DNA of 64,000 nt from Magnolia sinica. Its lineage: Eukaryota > Streptophyta > Magnoliopsida > Magnoliales > Magnoliaceae. Made by a program: the position numbers and the translations under genes. The notes under the pieces were generated by a model. That model made no database searches, had not been told where the DNA came from, and saw only the letters and a program-made list of their open reading frames with translations. Below are positions 47,395 through 59,845 of the stretch, in pieces; the first letter of the stretch is position 1, and every line of letters begins with the position of its first letter. The stretch is from contig NC_080588.1 of the NCBI RefSeq assembly GCF_029962835.1, positions 64,008,001 to 64,072,000 on the forward strand, read 5' to 3'.

Positions 47395-47850
47395 GACAGT
47401 GCTGTGTGGGCCCAAAATAATATATGTTTTATCCACGCTGTCTATCTATTTTTTCATATTATTTTAGGGCATGAGCCCAAGAACAAGACAAATTCAAATC
47501 TCAAGTGAACAACATGTAAGAAAATAATAGTCATTGAACACCCACTATTAAAAACTTGCTAAGTCCCACTGTAATGTTTATTTTTCATCCAACTTATTAA
47601 TTATGTCACACAGACTTGAACGAAGGGAAAACACAAAAATCAGCTCATCCAAAACTTTTGTGGCCCTCAAGAAGTTTTTAATGGTGGGTGTTTATCCATG
47701 CGAGATTTGGATTTTGCTCAATATTTTAGGGTAAAATGATCTATAAAAATAGATGGGCAGTGTGGATAAAACACATACATCATTGTGGGGTCCACAGACC
47801 ACCGTCCAGTATCTATTAGCTACTGACAGCATCAGTAGGCAATATGTGTC
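47395..47850. mobile_element. Palindromic MITE
   Basis: The left arm GTGCTGTGTGGGCCCAAAAT is mirrored at CATTGTGGGGTCCACAGACCACC; the outer parts (GGCTATTGGACAG and CTGTCAGTAGC in mirror) suggest longer terminal repeats. No clear target duplication. Confidence 0.65.
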
Positions 47851-48409
47851 CGTGAGGCATATGCGTACGGGAGAGAAATGTAGTATGAGGGTTTTGCTAG
47901 GGTTCAACGGCGATGTACTGGTATGTTATTGTGGCTAGTTTTAACTCTTAAGTTGCATCTTAAATAATGATTTGAGGCACTCATGTTTTAAAATCTACCT
48001 ACCCATACCATGGTAAGAAAAGACCTCTGGAACATGTGATTTTGTTCAAGATGAATGCTTAATGGCTCATAATCCAATTCAAAATTTAAATCCATTAGTC
48101 CAAAATTCTACCATATCATAGGAAAGAGAGGCCTTTTGTAGATAAAATCTAAGCCATTAATAATACAATGAGCATAATTTTTAATATCCAAATATCACTA
48201 ATATATTTTGAAATTTCTTATTATAGCCTAATATTCAAAGCTCTCTTTAAACCAATTGCATTCCAAAATGTCCAAACCTTCTTGCGTCCATGATGCATTG
48301 CACCATTCCCTCAGGGCCAAGGGAGAATGTCACTTCTCACAGGGATAGGCGCTGGGCACAGATTTGGTAAGTCCCGTGTGATACCTTAGTGGCTACGTCT
48401 CTGACTGTG

Positions 48410-48670
48410 GGGCGTACCTCGTGTTGTATATCTGCATTGCACATCTATTTTGCTAGCTTATTTTAGGTCATGTGCTCAAAGTTGAAACAGATATAAATCA
48501 GAAGAAGCAGAGCATACAATAGGAAATTATTGTGCATGCCGACCATTAAAAACTACCTGAGAACCATTGTAATATTTATTTACCATCCAATCTTTTGATG
48601 AGGAGGCCAAAAAGACTTAAAACACTAATATCCACTTGATACAAATTCTTTTTAGCCCATAAAAAGTTAT
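48410..48670. mobile_element. Left half of a palindromic MITE
   Basis: GGGCGTACCTCGTGTTGTATATCT through ATCCAATCTTTTGATGAGG to AAAAAGTTATCTATCACCAC follows the family consensus and then stops at the tail of the SINE 48680-48797. 47851-48409 before it holds no recognisable feature. Confidence 0.55.
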
Positions 48671-48679
48671 CTATCACCA

Positions 48680-48797
48680 CTTTTTCCACACCCACACCCC
48701 ACCATAGTGGGATTGGGGCTCACCACCTATGGGTCTCGAGCCCCAGATCTTGTGTCCGAACTCTTGGAGTCTACCACCAAGGTAAGAATAAGAATCC
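48680..48797 (-). mobile_element. tRNA-derived SINE, copy 3
   Basis: Minus-strand copy: GGATTCTTATTCTTACC, GGTGGTAGACTCC (A-box-like), GGGGCTCGAGACCC (B-box-like), CATAGGTGGTGAGCCCC, then a GGTGTGGGTGTGG stretch and a short A tract. More diverged than copies 1 and 2. It seems to have landed in a MITE. Confidence 0.7.
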
Positions 48798-49017
48798 AGA
48801 GAGAGCATACACTCAATAATTATACACATGGTATATATTTCCTCAAGTAAAACCAGCAAGGATGGGCAGTCCACCGTTGTCCAATCATGGTCTAATATAA
48901 TGTTGGTTGGACAATCCTAACATTTGATTCATAGATACTTGCTGGTGAAATAAGATGGTCTGATATTTTTCATTCTTAACCGTTCAGTAAATCCCCAAGA
49001 ATCAGATATTCAGATAA

Positions 49018-49462
49018 GGGGGGCTTTTGGCGCTTGGTATTAGATAGGATTGGAATTGCATTTGATCCTGCTCAAATTTCGTTTGAAAAGGATTGGAAAA
49101 GTTATGATTAAGTGGGATAGAATTGCATTTGGTCCCACGTGGGATTCCATGGATTTCAAAATCCAATACACATGTAGGCTCCACATTGATACATGTGTTC
49201 TATTTGTACCGTCTATCCATATATGCCCTTTACACGTAACATTACAAGTGGCCTTTGATCTGTTATGAATTCGATTCGTTGGTTATATTTCTATGGCCGA
49301 TCAAATGATATTTTTATTAATATATTGTTTCCCTTTATCCCAAACATGGGGAAAGAATGGCCAAAATATCTTGATATTTCCAAAGACCAATCATTTTACA
49401 ATAAGTGTTAATCCCATCTAATGGGGTTTCATGCCATTTAATCCTGCGGACCAAACAGGCTC
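49018..49462. mobile_element. Tourist-like MITE with TAA target duplication
   Basis: TAA at 49015-49017 and 49463-49465. Ends GGGGGGCTTTTGG and mirrored GAGCCTGTTTGGTCC, inner arms with TATTAGATAGGATTGGAATTG and mirrored ATTAAATGGCATG. It belongs to the same superfamily as 16099-16700 but does not contain the GGGCCCAC body. Confidence 0.7.
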
Positions 49463-49533
49463 TAAATGAGCTTATTTTTCTTGCTAAAGATGCATCTGCA
49501 CTGTATACATACGTTAAGACGGTTTGATTTGAC

Positions 49534-49542
49534 TATTTATAT
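49534..49542 (+). promoter_or_regulatory. Possible TATA box of the carboxypeptidase gene
   Basis: TATTTATAT about 118-126 bases upstream of the chosen ATG, which would leave a 5' UTR of about 90 bases. Motif only. Confidence 0.4.
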
Positions 49543-49659
49543 GCCACGTATTCAATTTCTAAGTGCATGCGTATCATCCATTCCATTCTGCCAGAGTACC
49601 GAATTATTTTCCTGGTAGAAAAAAGCTCGCCTCTTTCACACGCTCCCGATTCTAACGAG

Positions 49660-50058
49660 ATGGAGAAAAAAACACCCTCCTTTTTGCTTTTACCCCTCCT
49701 CTTCTTCTCCTCATCTCTAATCGCACTCGCACAAGCAGCCCACTTCCCTTACTCTTTCAAATCCACCCCTCGTTTCCTCGCAAATTACGCAAATGCAAAT
49801 CGCAAAACCCCCTACTCGAAAGTTCTTCAATACGAGACCCACTACTTCACACAACAGCTCGATCACTTCAGCTTCTCGAATCTCCCCACCTTCGAACAGA
49901 GATTCCTCATCAACAGCGTCCATTGGAGTGGACCCGATCGGACGGCCCCGATCTTCTTTTACTGCGGGAATGAAGGAGATATCGAGTGGTTTGCTGAGAA
50001 CACGGGTTTCGTTTGGGAGATCGCGCCTCGATTCGGGGCCATGGTTATATTCGCCGAA
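49660..50058 (+). CDS. Lysosomal Pro-X carboxypeptidase-like (S28) protein, exon 1
   Basis: First exon, 133 codons, of a serine carboxypeptidase of family S28, the plant relatives of prolyl carboxypeptidase, which cut after Pro near the C terminus of peptides and are vacuolar or secreted. The ATG at 49660 opens a signal peptide (MEKKTPSFLLLPLLFF through IALAQA). Then come the family's N-terminal landmarks: YETHYFTQQLDHFSF, RFLINSVHWSGP, PIFFYCGNEGDIEWFAENTG and PRFGAMVIFAE. The exon ends at a good donor, GAA|GTAAGC, in phase 0; in relatives the next residues are HRYYGES, so the position fits a known intron site. The catalytic Ser motif (GGSYGGM) and the rest of the roughly 500-residue protein are not in the window. 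The in-frame ATG at 49567 is unlikely because it lies near the expected transcription start. Confidence 0.9.
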
Positions 50059-50848
50059 GTAAGCACTTCGAAAATTACTGTATTTTCTCCCTTTCTTTTG
50101 GGGATTTTTTTGGGATTTTGTGTGTATACGAAATTACAAAAATATCCTTTTTTTGGTAAAGTTTACTACTTCTAACGAAGTCGTAAATTACCAAAACGAT
50201 TTTCACCGCATAATTCATTAAAAAAATACTTATTTTACAAAAGACCAAAATCCATGAAGTAATTCTTGAGGGATAAAAAGACCAAAATACCCTTTTTGTA
50301 TGTGTGTGTGTGTGTTTTTTTTTTGAGTCGGGCCCATGTTGTGCTGACTCCTTGCTTGTGGACCTCATCTGGGCTTGGCTCTTTTTATCGTGGATTGGCT
50401 GGGCTTGTACGTCGGTCCTTAGGTCATGCTTCAGCCCAGCTAACGTATCCAGACCACACATCACTCGTGGATGGTCTAGATTTTGATCCAACATGTGATG
50501 CATCGTGCACAGTGTGACAGTCGATTGGAATGTTGGGCCATTGTGATGTGTGGTCTGGATGCATCGCTAGCCTGGTTGAAGAGGTACTGGAACGATTGTA
50601 TAACCACTGACCAATAACTTACTTTTCAAAAGTCAGTATAATTTATAGGCAAGAGTAACCAGAGAGTTCATTTGGACCAGTTTGGATACCACCCAATAAG
50701 TGACTTTTTAACATGTATCAAGTTAATGAGTTATTTTTTTTAAAAAAAACTTAAGTTAGTTTGATAAGCACCGTTATAAAAGTAACTAATGTGATAAAAG
50801 TTAATTATCCAATTATTTTTTGTCTTTTCAACTTTTAACTTTTCTACT

Positions 50849-50852
<4 letters not shown>

Positions 50853-50881
<29 letters not shown>
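50853..50881. repeat. (CT)n microsatellite
   Basis: A CT run directly before the minisatellite. Confidence 0.95.
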
Positions 50882-50883
<2 letters not shown>

Positions 50884-50884
50884 G

Positions 50885-51985
50885 TAATGGATGGTCCATA
50901 TCAAAGGAGGCCCACATGATGGGCGGACCATATCAAAGGTGGGGCCCACATGATCGAGGGTCCACATTAAAGGTGGGCCCCACATATGGATGACCCACAT
51001 CAAAGTGAGCCCACATAATGGATTGTCTGGATCAAAGGTAGGTTCCTGATGATAAGTGGCCCACATCCAAAGCGGGCCCCATATGATAGACGACCCACAT
51101 TGAAGGTTGGGCCCACACGATGGACGGTCCATATCAAAGGTGGGCTCCACATGAGGAGTGGTGGATATGGAAGGTGGCCCCACGTGATGGACAATAGCAT
51201 TAAAGGTGGGCCCCACATAATGGACAGTCCACATCAAAGGTCGACCCCTAATGATGAATGGCCCAGATCCAAGGTGGGCCCTGCATGATCGACAACTCGC
51301 GTTGAAGGTGGGGCCCACACGATGGATGGTCCACACCAAAGGTGGGCTCCATAGACATTAAGTGGGCCCACATGATGGACAATTTATTTTGATGGCGGGC
51401 CCTAAATGATGGATGACCTGCATAAAGGTGGGCCCCATATAATGCACAGGCCACATTAAAGGTGCCGATTATGAATGGCCCCCATCCAAGGTGGGCCCCA
51501 CACAATGGACAGTGGTCCACATCAAAGGTGGGCTCCACATGATGGGCGTTGGATATTAAAGGTGTGCCCGACATGATAGGTGACCCATATCAAGGTGGGC
51601 CCCGCATGATAGATGACCCATATCAAGGTGGGCCCCACATGAGGACAGTCCACATGGAAGGTCAACACCTAATGATGAATGACCCACATCCAAGGTAGTC
51701 CCAATTGATGGATGGTCCACTTCGAAGTTAGGCCATACATGGTGGGCGGGCCAAATTAAAGGCGGGCCCGCATGATGAATGGCCCACATCCAAGGTGTGT
51801 CCCACATGATGTATGACCCACATCCAAGGTGGGCCTAGCAAGGTGGATGGTCCACGTTGAAGGGAGGCCCCACACCTTGGATAGTTCACATTGAAGACAG
51901 GAGCAAGGTGGGCCCAATATAATGAACACTCCACATCAAAGGTTGGGCCCACGTGATGGACGATGTATATTAAGGGTGGACCGAA
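50885..51985. repeat. Minisatellite, about 34-bp unit
   Basis: Roughly 32 degenerate copies of a unit such as CATCAAAGGTGGGCCCCACA / TGATGGACGGTCCA. Copies vary in length by a few bases, and every unit keeps a GGGCCC-like core followed by ATGATGGA. Frames without stops on the minus strand give a GPTFDMDHPSCGP-like repeat, which is a by-product of the unit. The core resembles the end of the local MITE family (GTGGGGCCCACCATGATG). Confidence 0.9.
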
Positions 51986-52362
51986 CATACTTTAGGGATA
52001 AGTACTTAGGCGATGTTGGAAACCAAACATACACATCTACTTTTTGGTTGATAAGTATGTTGTTTACCAAAGGTACTTATCTACCGAATAAGTAGAAACC
52101 AAGTTAAGTTACTTGAGGCAATGTGTGGGGTCTACCTTACAATCCAAATGCCCTTATGGTTTGTAAGAATTTTCAGCTATGGTCCATCCAAAAAGTGGGC
52201 CACCCATTGGATGATCTTGATCAATGGTCATATGTGCATCATTGTATATATGGCTTCTAGATTGATTCCTTTATTCTAATATGTTATGATGTTATTGCCT
52301 AAGAGTTGCAAATCTGCCTTAGGATTTTTGCACTATGTAATTTAATCATGCTTTCTTGCATC

Positions 52363-55300
52363 TAGTGACATTCTTGGATGAGATGCTTTAGTGGGATTTG
52401 CACCTTCATTCTTTTTTAAGGTAGTCGTATGAAGAACACAGAATTATGCCAAAGGGGATGAGGATGCTCGAATGTAGCATGAGAGTCTGACCAGTAACCT
52501 GCTATGAGGATCATGCAAAGAATTGCTATAATTTGGAAAGAGGGTGAAGAAGATATTACTTGCACTTAGCGTAATCTGAAGAGTACAAATGATAACTTGA
52601 ATTTTTTTAACAAGTAGAATTAGATGCCAATGACTAAAGAAGGGAAAATATTTCGAGGAGATACTGATTTTAAAATATGTATTATGATTTAGCTCATGGG
52701 AGTAGGACAACCATTCGCTAGAAGACTATTCCAGTAGGGCAACCTTATATGACTCCAAAGTAAGAAGGTGGATTAAATGATCAGAGTTACAGAAAGAAGA
52801 CTGTAACTAGACAAACTATGAACAACCTCATGCTAACAGTCCCAATATACAGTCAGGTAAACTAGTCATTTAAATCAACTGTAAATTATGTTTTCAGCTT
52901 ATTCTGTCAAACCCAGTTTTCTGATACAAAAGATCCCACGAAGGGCAACTGTAGAGCATACTAATCAGGACGTCGGAATAAGACTTAATGATAATCATAA
53001 TAATAGAAAGTAGACAACAAGCCATGATAACAATGTAGTCGTAAAATCAAATTTATCTATCAATAAGAACCCTAATTAGTTATTAACAGAAAAACTTACT
53101 TAGAAATACATAAATAACACATAGCTTTGATGAAAAACACAAGACCAACAAGAGCAATTATACAGCCATAACACATAAGGGATTTAAATCTTCATTCAAA
53201 TGTTTTTGTTCATACAATGGGCTACGACAGCTACATTACTCAAACAAGGAATTACACAACTCTCACCCAAGAATTACTTTGCCAAACTAAAGCGAGGATG
53301 TTTCCTTTTATAGATGGAGGAACTCGGATTTTACAATGTTTCGGGTCTGCTACTATGCTCAACAGATAAGGATCCAGATTTTATAGCATTTTAATTCCGT
53401 TACAATGCTCTACTGATACTATACTGACACGCAAAAGACAAACTGCTATAGTGTTATACAGTGATATTATTTATTGATTGTATAGCCATGGGACTTTGTA
53501 CCTTGATGTCGGGCTGTCTTGATCAGTTGTTGGACTCTGAAGAGAGAGGGTTGCCATTAGAGTCTAAGTCGTTTCCTATGCCGACTCATGGGGAGTCTGG
53601 TTCTTCATCTACCCCATCTTCACTTCCATTATGTTCTAGGAAGGTGACCAGCCGTTCGATAAATTGAGCATTCAGGGACTGTTGGGGGTTGGCAAATGGG
53701 TGTTTGAGAACTTTGCTGGGGACAGAGGCAAAATGGACATTGTTGAGGTGCAGCATGTTGCTCAGGAAGACATTAAACATGCCTCGATTGTTTTGATGAT
53801 GTCGAGAGAGATTGAATGACTTCCATACTTGAATCTCTGATTGGGCATCAGTGAGTGCATATTTTTCGTTAGGAGTGGTGACAAAATCTCTGGAAATATG
53901 AAAGAAATCAACACATATCTGCTATGATGAGTTGTTAGGAGATTTTCCCCATTCGTGCAAAGGGCGGAACCATTGCAACCACTTCAAGGTGTTCACTTAG
54001 GAATCCGAAAGAGGGTGGTGTCGCAGTTGTACCTGGAAAATATATGCAGATAACTGGGGAGCATCGAAGATGACAACCATAGTATGGGCCTAAAAAAGGT
54101 TGTAAAGAACACACAAGGCTTCCTTGGGGAGATGGTATAAGTTTCTGAAAGATACGAGAGTGAATAAAGGGTTTTTAGGGTGAGGGATCCTATCAATGAT
54201 AGGATTGTTTCGGTAGAGATGTATTTCCAGGAAACTTTGGAAATTGTGAGAGCTTCTGCGGGCGAAGAGGAGGTGGCCAATAGAGTCTATGACTTCCTAT
54301 GGAAGCTGAGGGATACGCTCAATGGGATAGACAGATAGTCGAGTGGGAATGTGGACAAGAGTCTGGTCAAGAGTCGGTTGGCGGGGGAGGAAATCCGCTA
54401 GAGTGTTCGTCTTTCCTTTGATATGCTTGACTGTGAATGTCCACTGGGAAAACCATTCTGCCCATCTGAGGAGTTGGGAATGGGGTAACATTTTCTATTT
54501 AAACTATAGCATCTTTGGAAAAGAAGACATGTCCATTTCAACCTAGAAATGGTGGCTAATAAGGTGGAACTGGAATTTGGAAATGGCTTTTTTGACGGTA
54601 AGTATTTCTTTAAAAGTGGAATGATAATGCTGTTCTGTTTGGGAGAAGGTTCCACTTTTGTATCCACATAGCTTCTGCTGGCCATTTATCTCTAAAGAGG
54701 GCTGAACCCCAATAGAGATCACTGGCATCTGTTTGCAGGATTCGAGTATCGAAAGTACTTGGGATATGCAGTGGGGGTAGATGGGTGAGGTGAGCTCTTT
54801 TAAGGAATCTGACTGCTTCTGTACGCTCGGTTGTCCATGGAGGAGGTTGTTTCTTTAGTTGTTGGGAAAGAAGGCTGCGGTGGTGAGCGATATGGGGAAT
54901 GAAGTTTGATACATAGTTGATGATTCCAAAAAATTGCTCAATCTGTTTGCAGCTTGTCAGCGTGTCTGGAAACTGATGCAGGTGTTCTATAATATGAGAC
55001 TATGATTGATAATGTCACAATCCTTGTGAGAGTTTCATGCCCAGAAACTCAATGGTATCGGTGTAGAGAACTATCTTCTTTGGAGAAAGCACGATACCAT
55101 GGTGTTGTACAAGCCGATAGAATTTGTGGAGCAACTGAATATGAGCATCAACAGTCTTAGAGAAAAGGGGTATGTCATCAATGTAGATGAGAGCATTCTA
55201 CAATATCAGCTGAAAAATTCGAATCGTTGCCTTTTCAAATACACAGGGAGCAGTTTTTAAGCCGAAAGGGAGGACCGTCCACTGATAACATGCATCAGGG

Positions 55301-55655
55301 ATTGTGAACGCGGTTTTGTGCCAATCTTCTGAATAGATGCCAAGTTGCCAAAATTTTGCTTTAAGATCAAAATTTGAAAAAATATGAGCATTAGAAAGTT
55401 GTTGATGTAAAGATGATTTATGAGGGATTGGGAACTTGTCATTAGCAAGGAAAGCATTGAGAGACTGGTAGATGATGACAACTCTCAATTTTCCTTGGGC
55501 TTGCTTTGCTCGTTTGTGGACATAAAATGCCTGACAAGCCCACTGAGAGCTAGTGGGTTTAATAAGTACCTAGGCCAACAATTCAACAATTTCTGAATGA
55601 GCCAGTTGGGACATAATTTGGTGACATTCCTGGATGATGGCTTGCCAAACTGTAG
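52363..55655 (-). mobile_element. Endogenous pararetrovirus fossil, partial copy (florendovirus-like)
   Basis: A partial Caulimoviridae copy in minus orientation. Parts in minus order: reverse transcriptase (from about 55655; includes KFPIPHKSSLHQQLSN and VLPFGLKTAP), RNase H (about 54290-54730; WFSQWTFTVKHIKGKTN), the C-terminal region of the polyprotein (about 53480-54290), the intergenic leader with a TATA-like CTATAAAAG at about 53305-53314 and, after the leader, part of the movement protein. It begins and ends at the same place in the viral genome, so it is a circularly permuted, shortened copy. It is broken, with several breaks. It lies head to head with the copy at 55680-63665. Confidence 0.85.
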
Positions 55656-58600
55656 CAATTACTGTAGATAAGTATTGATTACCATTGTAATCCAGTACTG
55701 TAGAATACAACTGTTATGTTGGTAGCATTGTAGAAAATAGTGTCATTGTATGACACTATAGCAGTTTGTTTTTTGCATGTCATTGTAGTGTCAGTAGAGT
55801 ACTGTAGCGGAACTAAAATGTTGTAAAATCCAGATCATTATCCGCTGGACACTATAGCAGATCCGAAATGTTGTAAAATCTTGTTTCATCCATCTATAAA
55901 AGGGGACATCCTCTCTTTATCCTGATAGAGTAAGTTCTGGCCGAGAGTTTTGTGGCTCCTTGTTTGAGTAATGTAGCTATTGTAGTCCATTATGTGGACA
56001 CAATGTTTGAATGAAGATTTGAATCCCTTATGTGTCTTGGTTGTATAATCGCTCCTGTTCGTCTGGAGTTTTTCTTGATAATTTTTTTGTGCATAGTTGG
56101 TATTATAGCCATGTGCTCTTTGTGAGTTTGTTTCTCTGCCAATAACTAATTAGGCTTCTTATTGGTAGATGATATTGATTTTATGCCCGTATTGTTATTA
56201 TGGCTTATAGTGTCTACCTTCTACTATTATTATGCCTAGTAAGTCTTATTTCGGCACCCTAATTAGCATGCTCTACAGTTGCCCTTCGTGGGATCCTTTG
56301 TAACAGAAAACTGAGTTTGACAGAGTAAGCTAAAAGTATAGTTTACAGTTAATTTAGATGATCAATTTACTTGACTGTATGGTAGGACTATTGGCACGAG
56401 GCCATTCATAAACTGTCTGGTTACAATTTTTTTTTTTTCCGTAACTCTAATCATTTAATCCACCTTACTTTGGAGTGTTATAAGGTTGTCCTGCTGGATT
56501 AGTTTTCCAACAAATGGTTGTCCTACTCCCATGAGCTAAATCACAATACAGATTTTAAAATCGGTATCTCATCAACATGTTTTCCCTTTAGTCATTAGCA
56601 TTTGATTTTACTCGTTCAAAAATTCATGGCTTCATCCCTTCTAGGTATCCTTGAACCATATCAACCTTCTATTTCTTCCATTCATTCTACCTCTTCTTCT
56701 AAATTAGAATATTTATATGAAATAGAATACCAGTATTCAAAGTCCAAAATTCCCATCACCGATTATCTAGTTGTAAATCTGTACCATGTTTATGTAAACC
56801 CTAAAGGTTCTCTGGCCAAGAAAACCAATAAAAACTCATTTCTTCCAAGCCCTCTTGTCCTCTAAAAGAATATGTGATGTCATCCAAATTTGATCAACAT
56901 CTGATCCATGCTGGACCCAAGGAATCCTTTGTTTCTTTAGATTTGCCTGCACATCTCCATTCCCAGTGGCTTGATGGCTTTACTCATCTTCATCTTAGAG
57001 CGATCAAAATCACTCTCACTTTCCATGGATGTCATGACATGGAAATAACAAGTAATCTAACTCTTCTAGACATTCAGTTCCTCAAGTACAATCAAGTTGT
57101 CATTGGTACTCTTCAGATTACGCTAAATGTAGACATCATCTTCTTCACCCTCCTTCCAAATTATAGCATTTCTTTCCGTGATCCCCACTTCTTTGATGCA
57201 CTTAAGGCTCAAGTCCAAATCCTTGGAGCCGACATGCAAGAGGGAGCAACCGCAACTACTCTTCATTATCAGATGGCTTTCCGACTTCAAATTCATGCTA
57301 TCAACTTGCCAATCAATGGCCTCAGTCAATCCCAAGCTGCCTTGCTCCTCAAGGTAGAAGAAACATGAGTTCCTCATTGCACATTTGTGCCCAAACAACT
57401 CAATAATGAGCAACTCAAGTCATTCTTCCTTCAAAATGGATCACTGCCTATGAGCAACATTAGTCTACATCCCGGGTACTGCATAATACTGAACCCACTT
57501 TCGTCCGAAGACAAGATGACAATGTTAAAGCCTGATTTTCATCCCAAACAATTGAAGAACATGTCTTCCCTACGACCTTGCTAGAATAAAATTTGGATGA
57601 ACCACTTGGTCCAGTCCCAACAAGTGTTTATTATACAAATCTTCTCAGGCAACAAGGCAAACATATCTCATGGGATGTGTGTGATTGTGATGAATGCTAG
57701 GAAGATCGGTTTGATGATTCCCACAACTCTTCAAAGCAGAAGCCCTCCTTTCAGCAACAACTTAAACAATGATATGAAGCAGGAGACCCTGAAGTTGGCC
57801 TCCCAGGGGAACCTTCTGGAAATTTGATTTTTATGTGTTTTATCCTAGAAATAAGTCTTCTCCAACATCTCCATCCCGTTGCCATCCACCTACACCAATT
57901 AAACCTCCACCACCTAATCCTGCCTTAGCTCCATACTACTGAAAAACCATCTCTCATCTCACTACCAAACCACCTTGCTCTCCACCTACTCCCATGATTC
58001 CTATTCCCCAAATACCTAAAGTTTGCATGATGGAATCCTCAACACCATCTGTCTCATTCCCTTCACCTGAAGACTTTGAATACCTGCAAGCATGAGAAGC
58101 ACATACTTGGAAAATCAAAACCCTAGTTGACAAACAAATCTCCATAATTGAAGCTGCTTTACATTGGCAAGCAAATAATAGTGTCAAGCAGAATCTAGCT
58201 CTTCAGCAGCTCTTAGCAAATCAGAAGCATTTGCTGACTAACCCAAGAAGCACATAACCGTACAATTCTTATTGACATGCTTCAGGCTAAACTTGATCAG
58301 CTCCATAATGAGCTTATGCAGATCGTCACCACTGTTAGAGATTGGAAGATTGCTCGCACAAAAGGAAGTTGAGAAGAAGTCACTTAAAAACTAGCTCAAG
58401 TCGGTGATGCCCCCTCAGATCACCCACCTCCAAATCATCTCCGAGATTTTCCTCCTTTTACCTCTACTTCATTACCATATGTCCCACACTATCAACATCA
58501 ACCTCTCAAAGAATCACCTACAACCTCTAACCCTTTAAAAGACCCGATCCCTGCAACCTTCCAAACCTACCTTCAACAACAAAAAGCCTCATTATCCTCT

Positions 58601-58866
58601 ACCTCCAGATCTAACCGCTCTAAAAGACATCCTAACTCACCCAAACCGTCTATACCAAAATCTCCTCCCCTTGCATTTCTCATAGAACAACCCAATGCCC
58701 CTTCCAATCCTAACCTATTCGTCATTCCCACAACCGACCAAGACCTTAACCCAATCCCTTCCTTTCTCCAAACCCTTACACTTCAACCTTTAAAAACCCT
58801 CTCAATCTCCGAAAATTCCTCCTTTGAAGATGTCTCCGCCACTTTCACTTCATCCCTGTTCTCATT

Positions 58867-59845
58867 CAGTGTTCGAAATATTGGTATCGCGTTACGTATT
58901 GCATCCTTGGGATACAGATATGTATCGGTTATCACATGGGATATATCGTTTGTATCGGGTAATTTATTGCACTTTTTGGGAAACATGGGGAAACATTGGG
59001 AAAATGGTTGAATTTTTCAATAAAACTTCAGGGATTGTTAAAAAAGACCTTAATACATACTCTTAAATTATAACATTTCAAAAAAAGTGCACATAATAGG
59101 TTTCCTTTGTATATGGTCCTAAGTTATGCGTTGTTTGACTGAACTAATGCAACTATATTCAAATTGAATGCATACCATTTAGAGTGAATGTGACGATCAT
59201 TTCATCAAACACTCCTAAATACTTCAAAATTAGTTTCAATTGATAGTTGGTTGAAGGGAAATTTCGAAAAAACTAATATTTGAATAATTATTTTATTAAT
59301 TTTTAATTAAAAATGATTTTTATTTTCTAAAACTTGACAAGGACTTGACAAATCAGTAAATCAGCCCTCATACATGCTTGATTTCATATTTGGAGTGCAA
59401 CATTGCAAGCAATTAGGGAGAAATTTAGAAAATTTTGAATTTTATCCATTTTTTCCCAAATCGGACCACCGGCATTCAAAATTTGAAATTAGAGGCTATG
59501 TGATGATCATTTAAATACTCCTCAATACTATGAAATTAGTCTTAATTGACAGCTAGTTAAAAGAAATTTTTGATAAAAACATGGAGAACATGAAGAACCA
59601 ATGGATATCGAAATCAAAGCTCCAACTCCATGATTTTTCATGCAAAACATGAAGAACCAATGTATTTGTAACCATTTGACAATGATTTAACATATTTCAA
59701 CAAAAAAGGATAAAAATTTGAAAATGCTTACCAGATCGAACATATCGGATATATCGACACTACTCGTGTGTTTCGTATTGTACGAGTGGGATACAAGATA
59801 TATCGTGGGATATATCGGCCGATATCGTCGATATTTAAAACACTG
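58867..59845. mobile_element. hAT-like non-autonomous element inside the pararetrovirus
   Basis: Ends CAGTGTTCGAAATATTGGTATC and mirrored CAGTGTTTTAAATATCGACG. Flanks TTCTCATT (58859-58866) and GTCTCATT (59846-59853) match at 7 of 8. The 979-bp body has GGGATATATCG-type repeats near both ends, AT-rich in the middle; no transposase. It must be younger than the virus copy it sits in. Confidence 0.85.

Noticed and set aside
50848-51988. Minus-strand frames of up to 163 codons (GPTFDMDRPSCGP repeats)
   Set aside because: Produced by the minisatellite unit; no start context and no known family.
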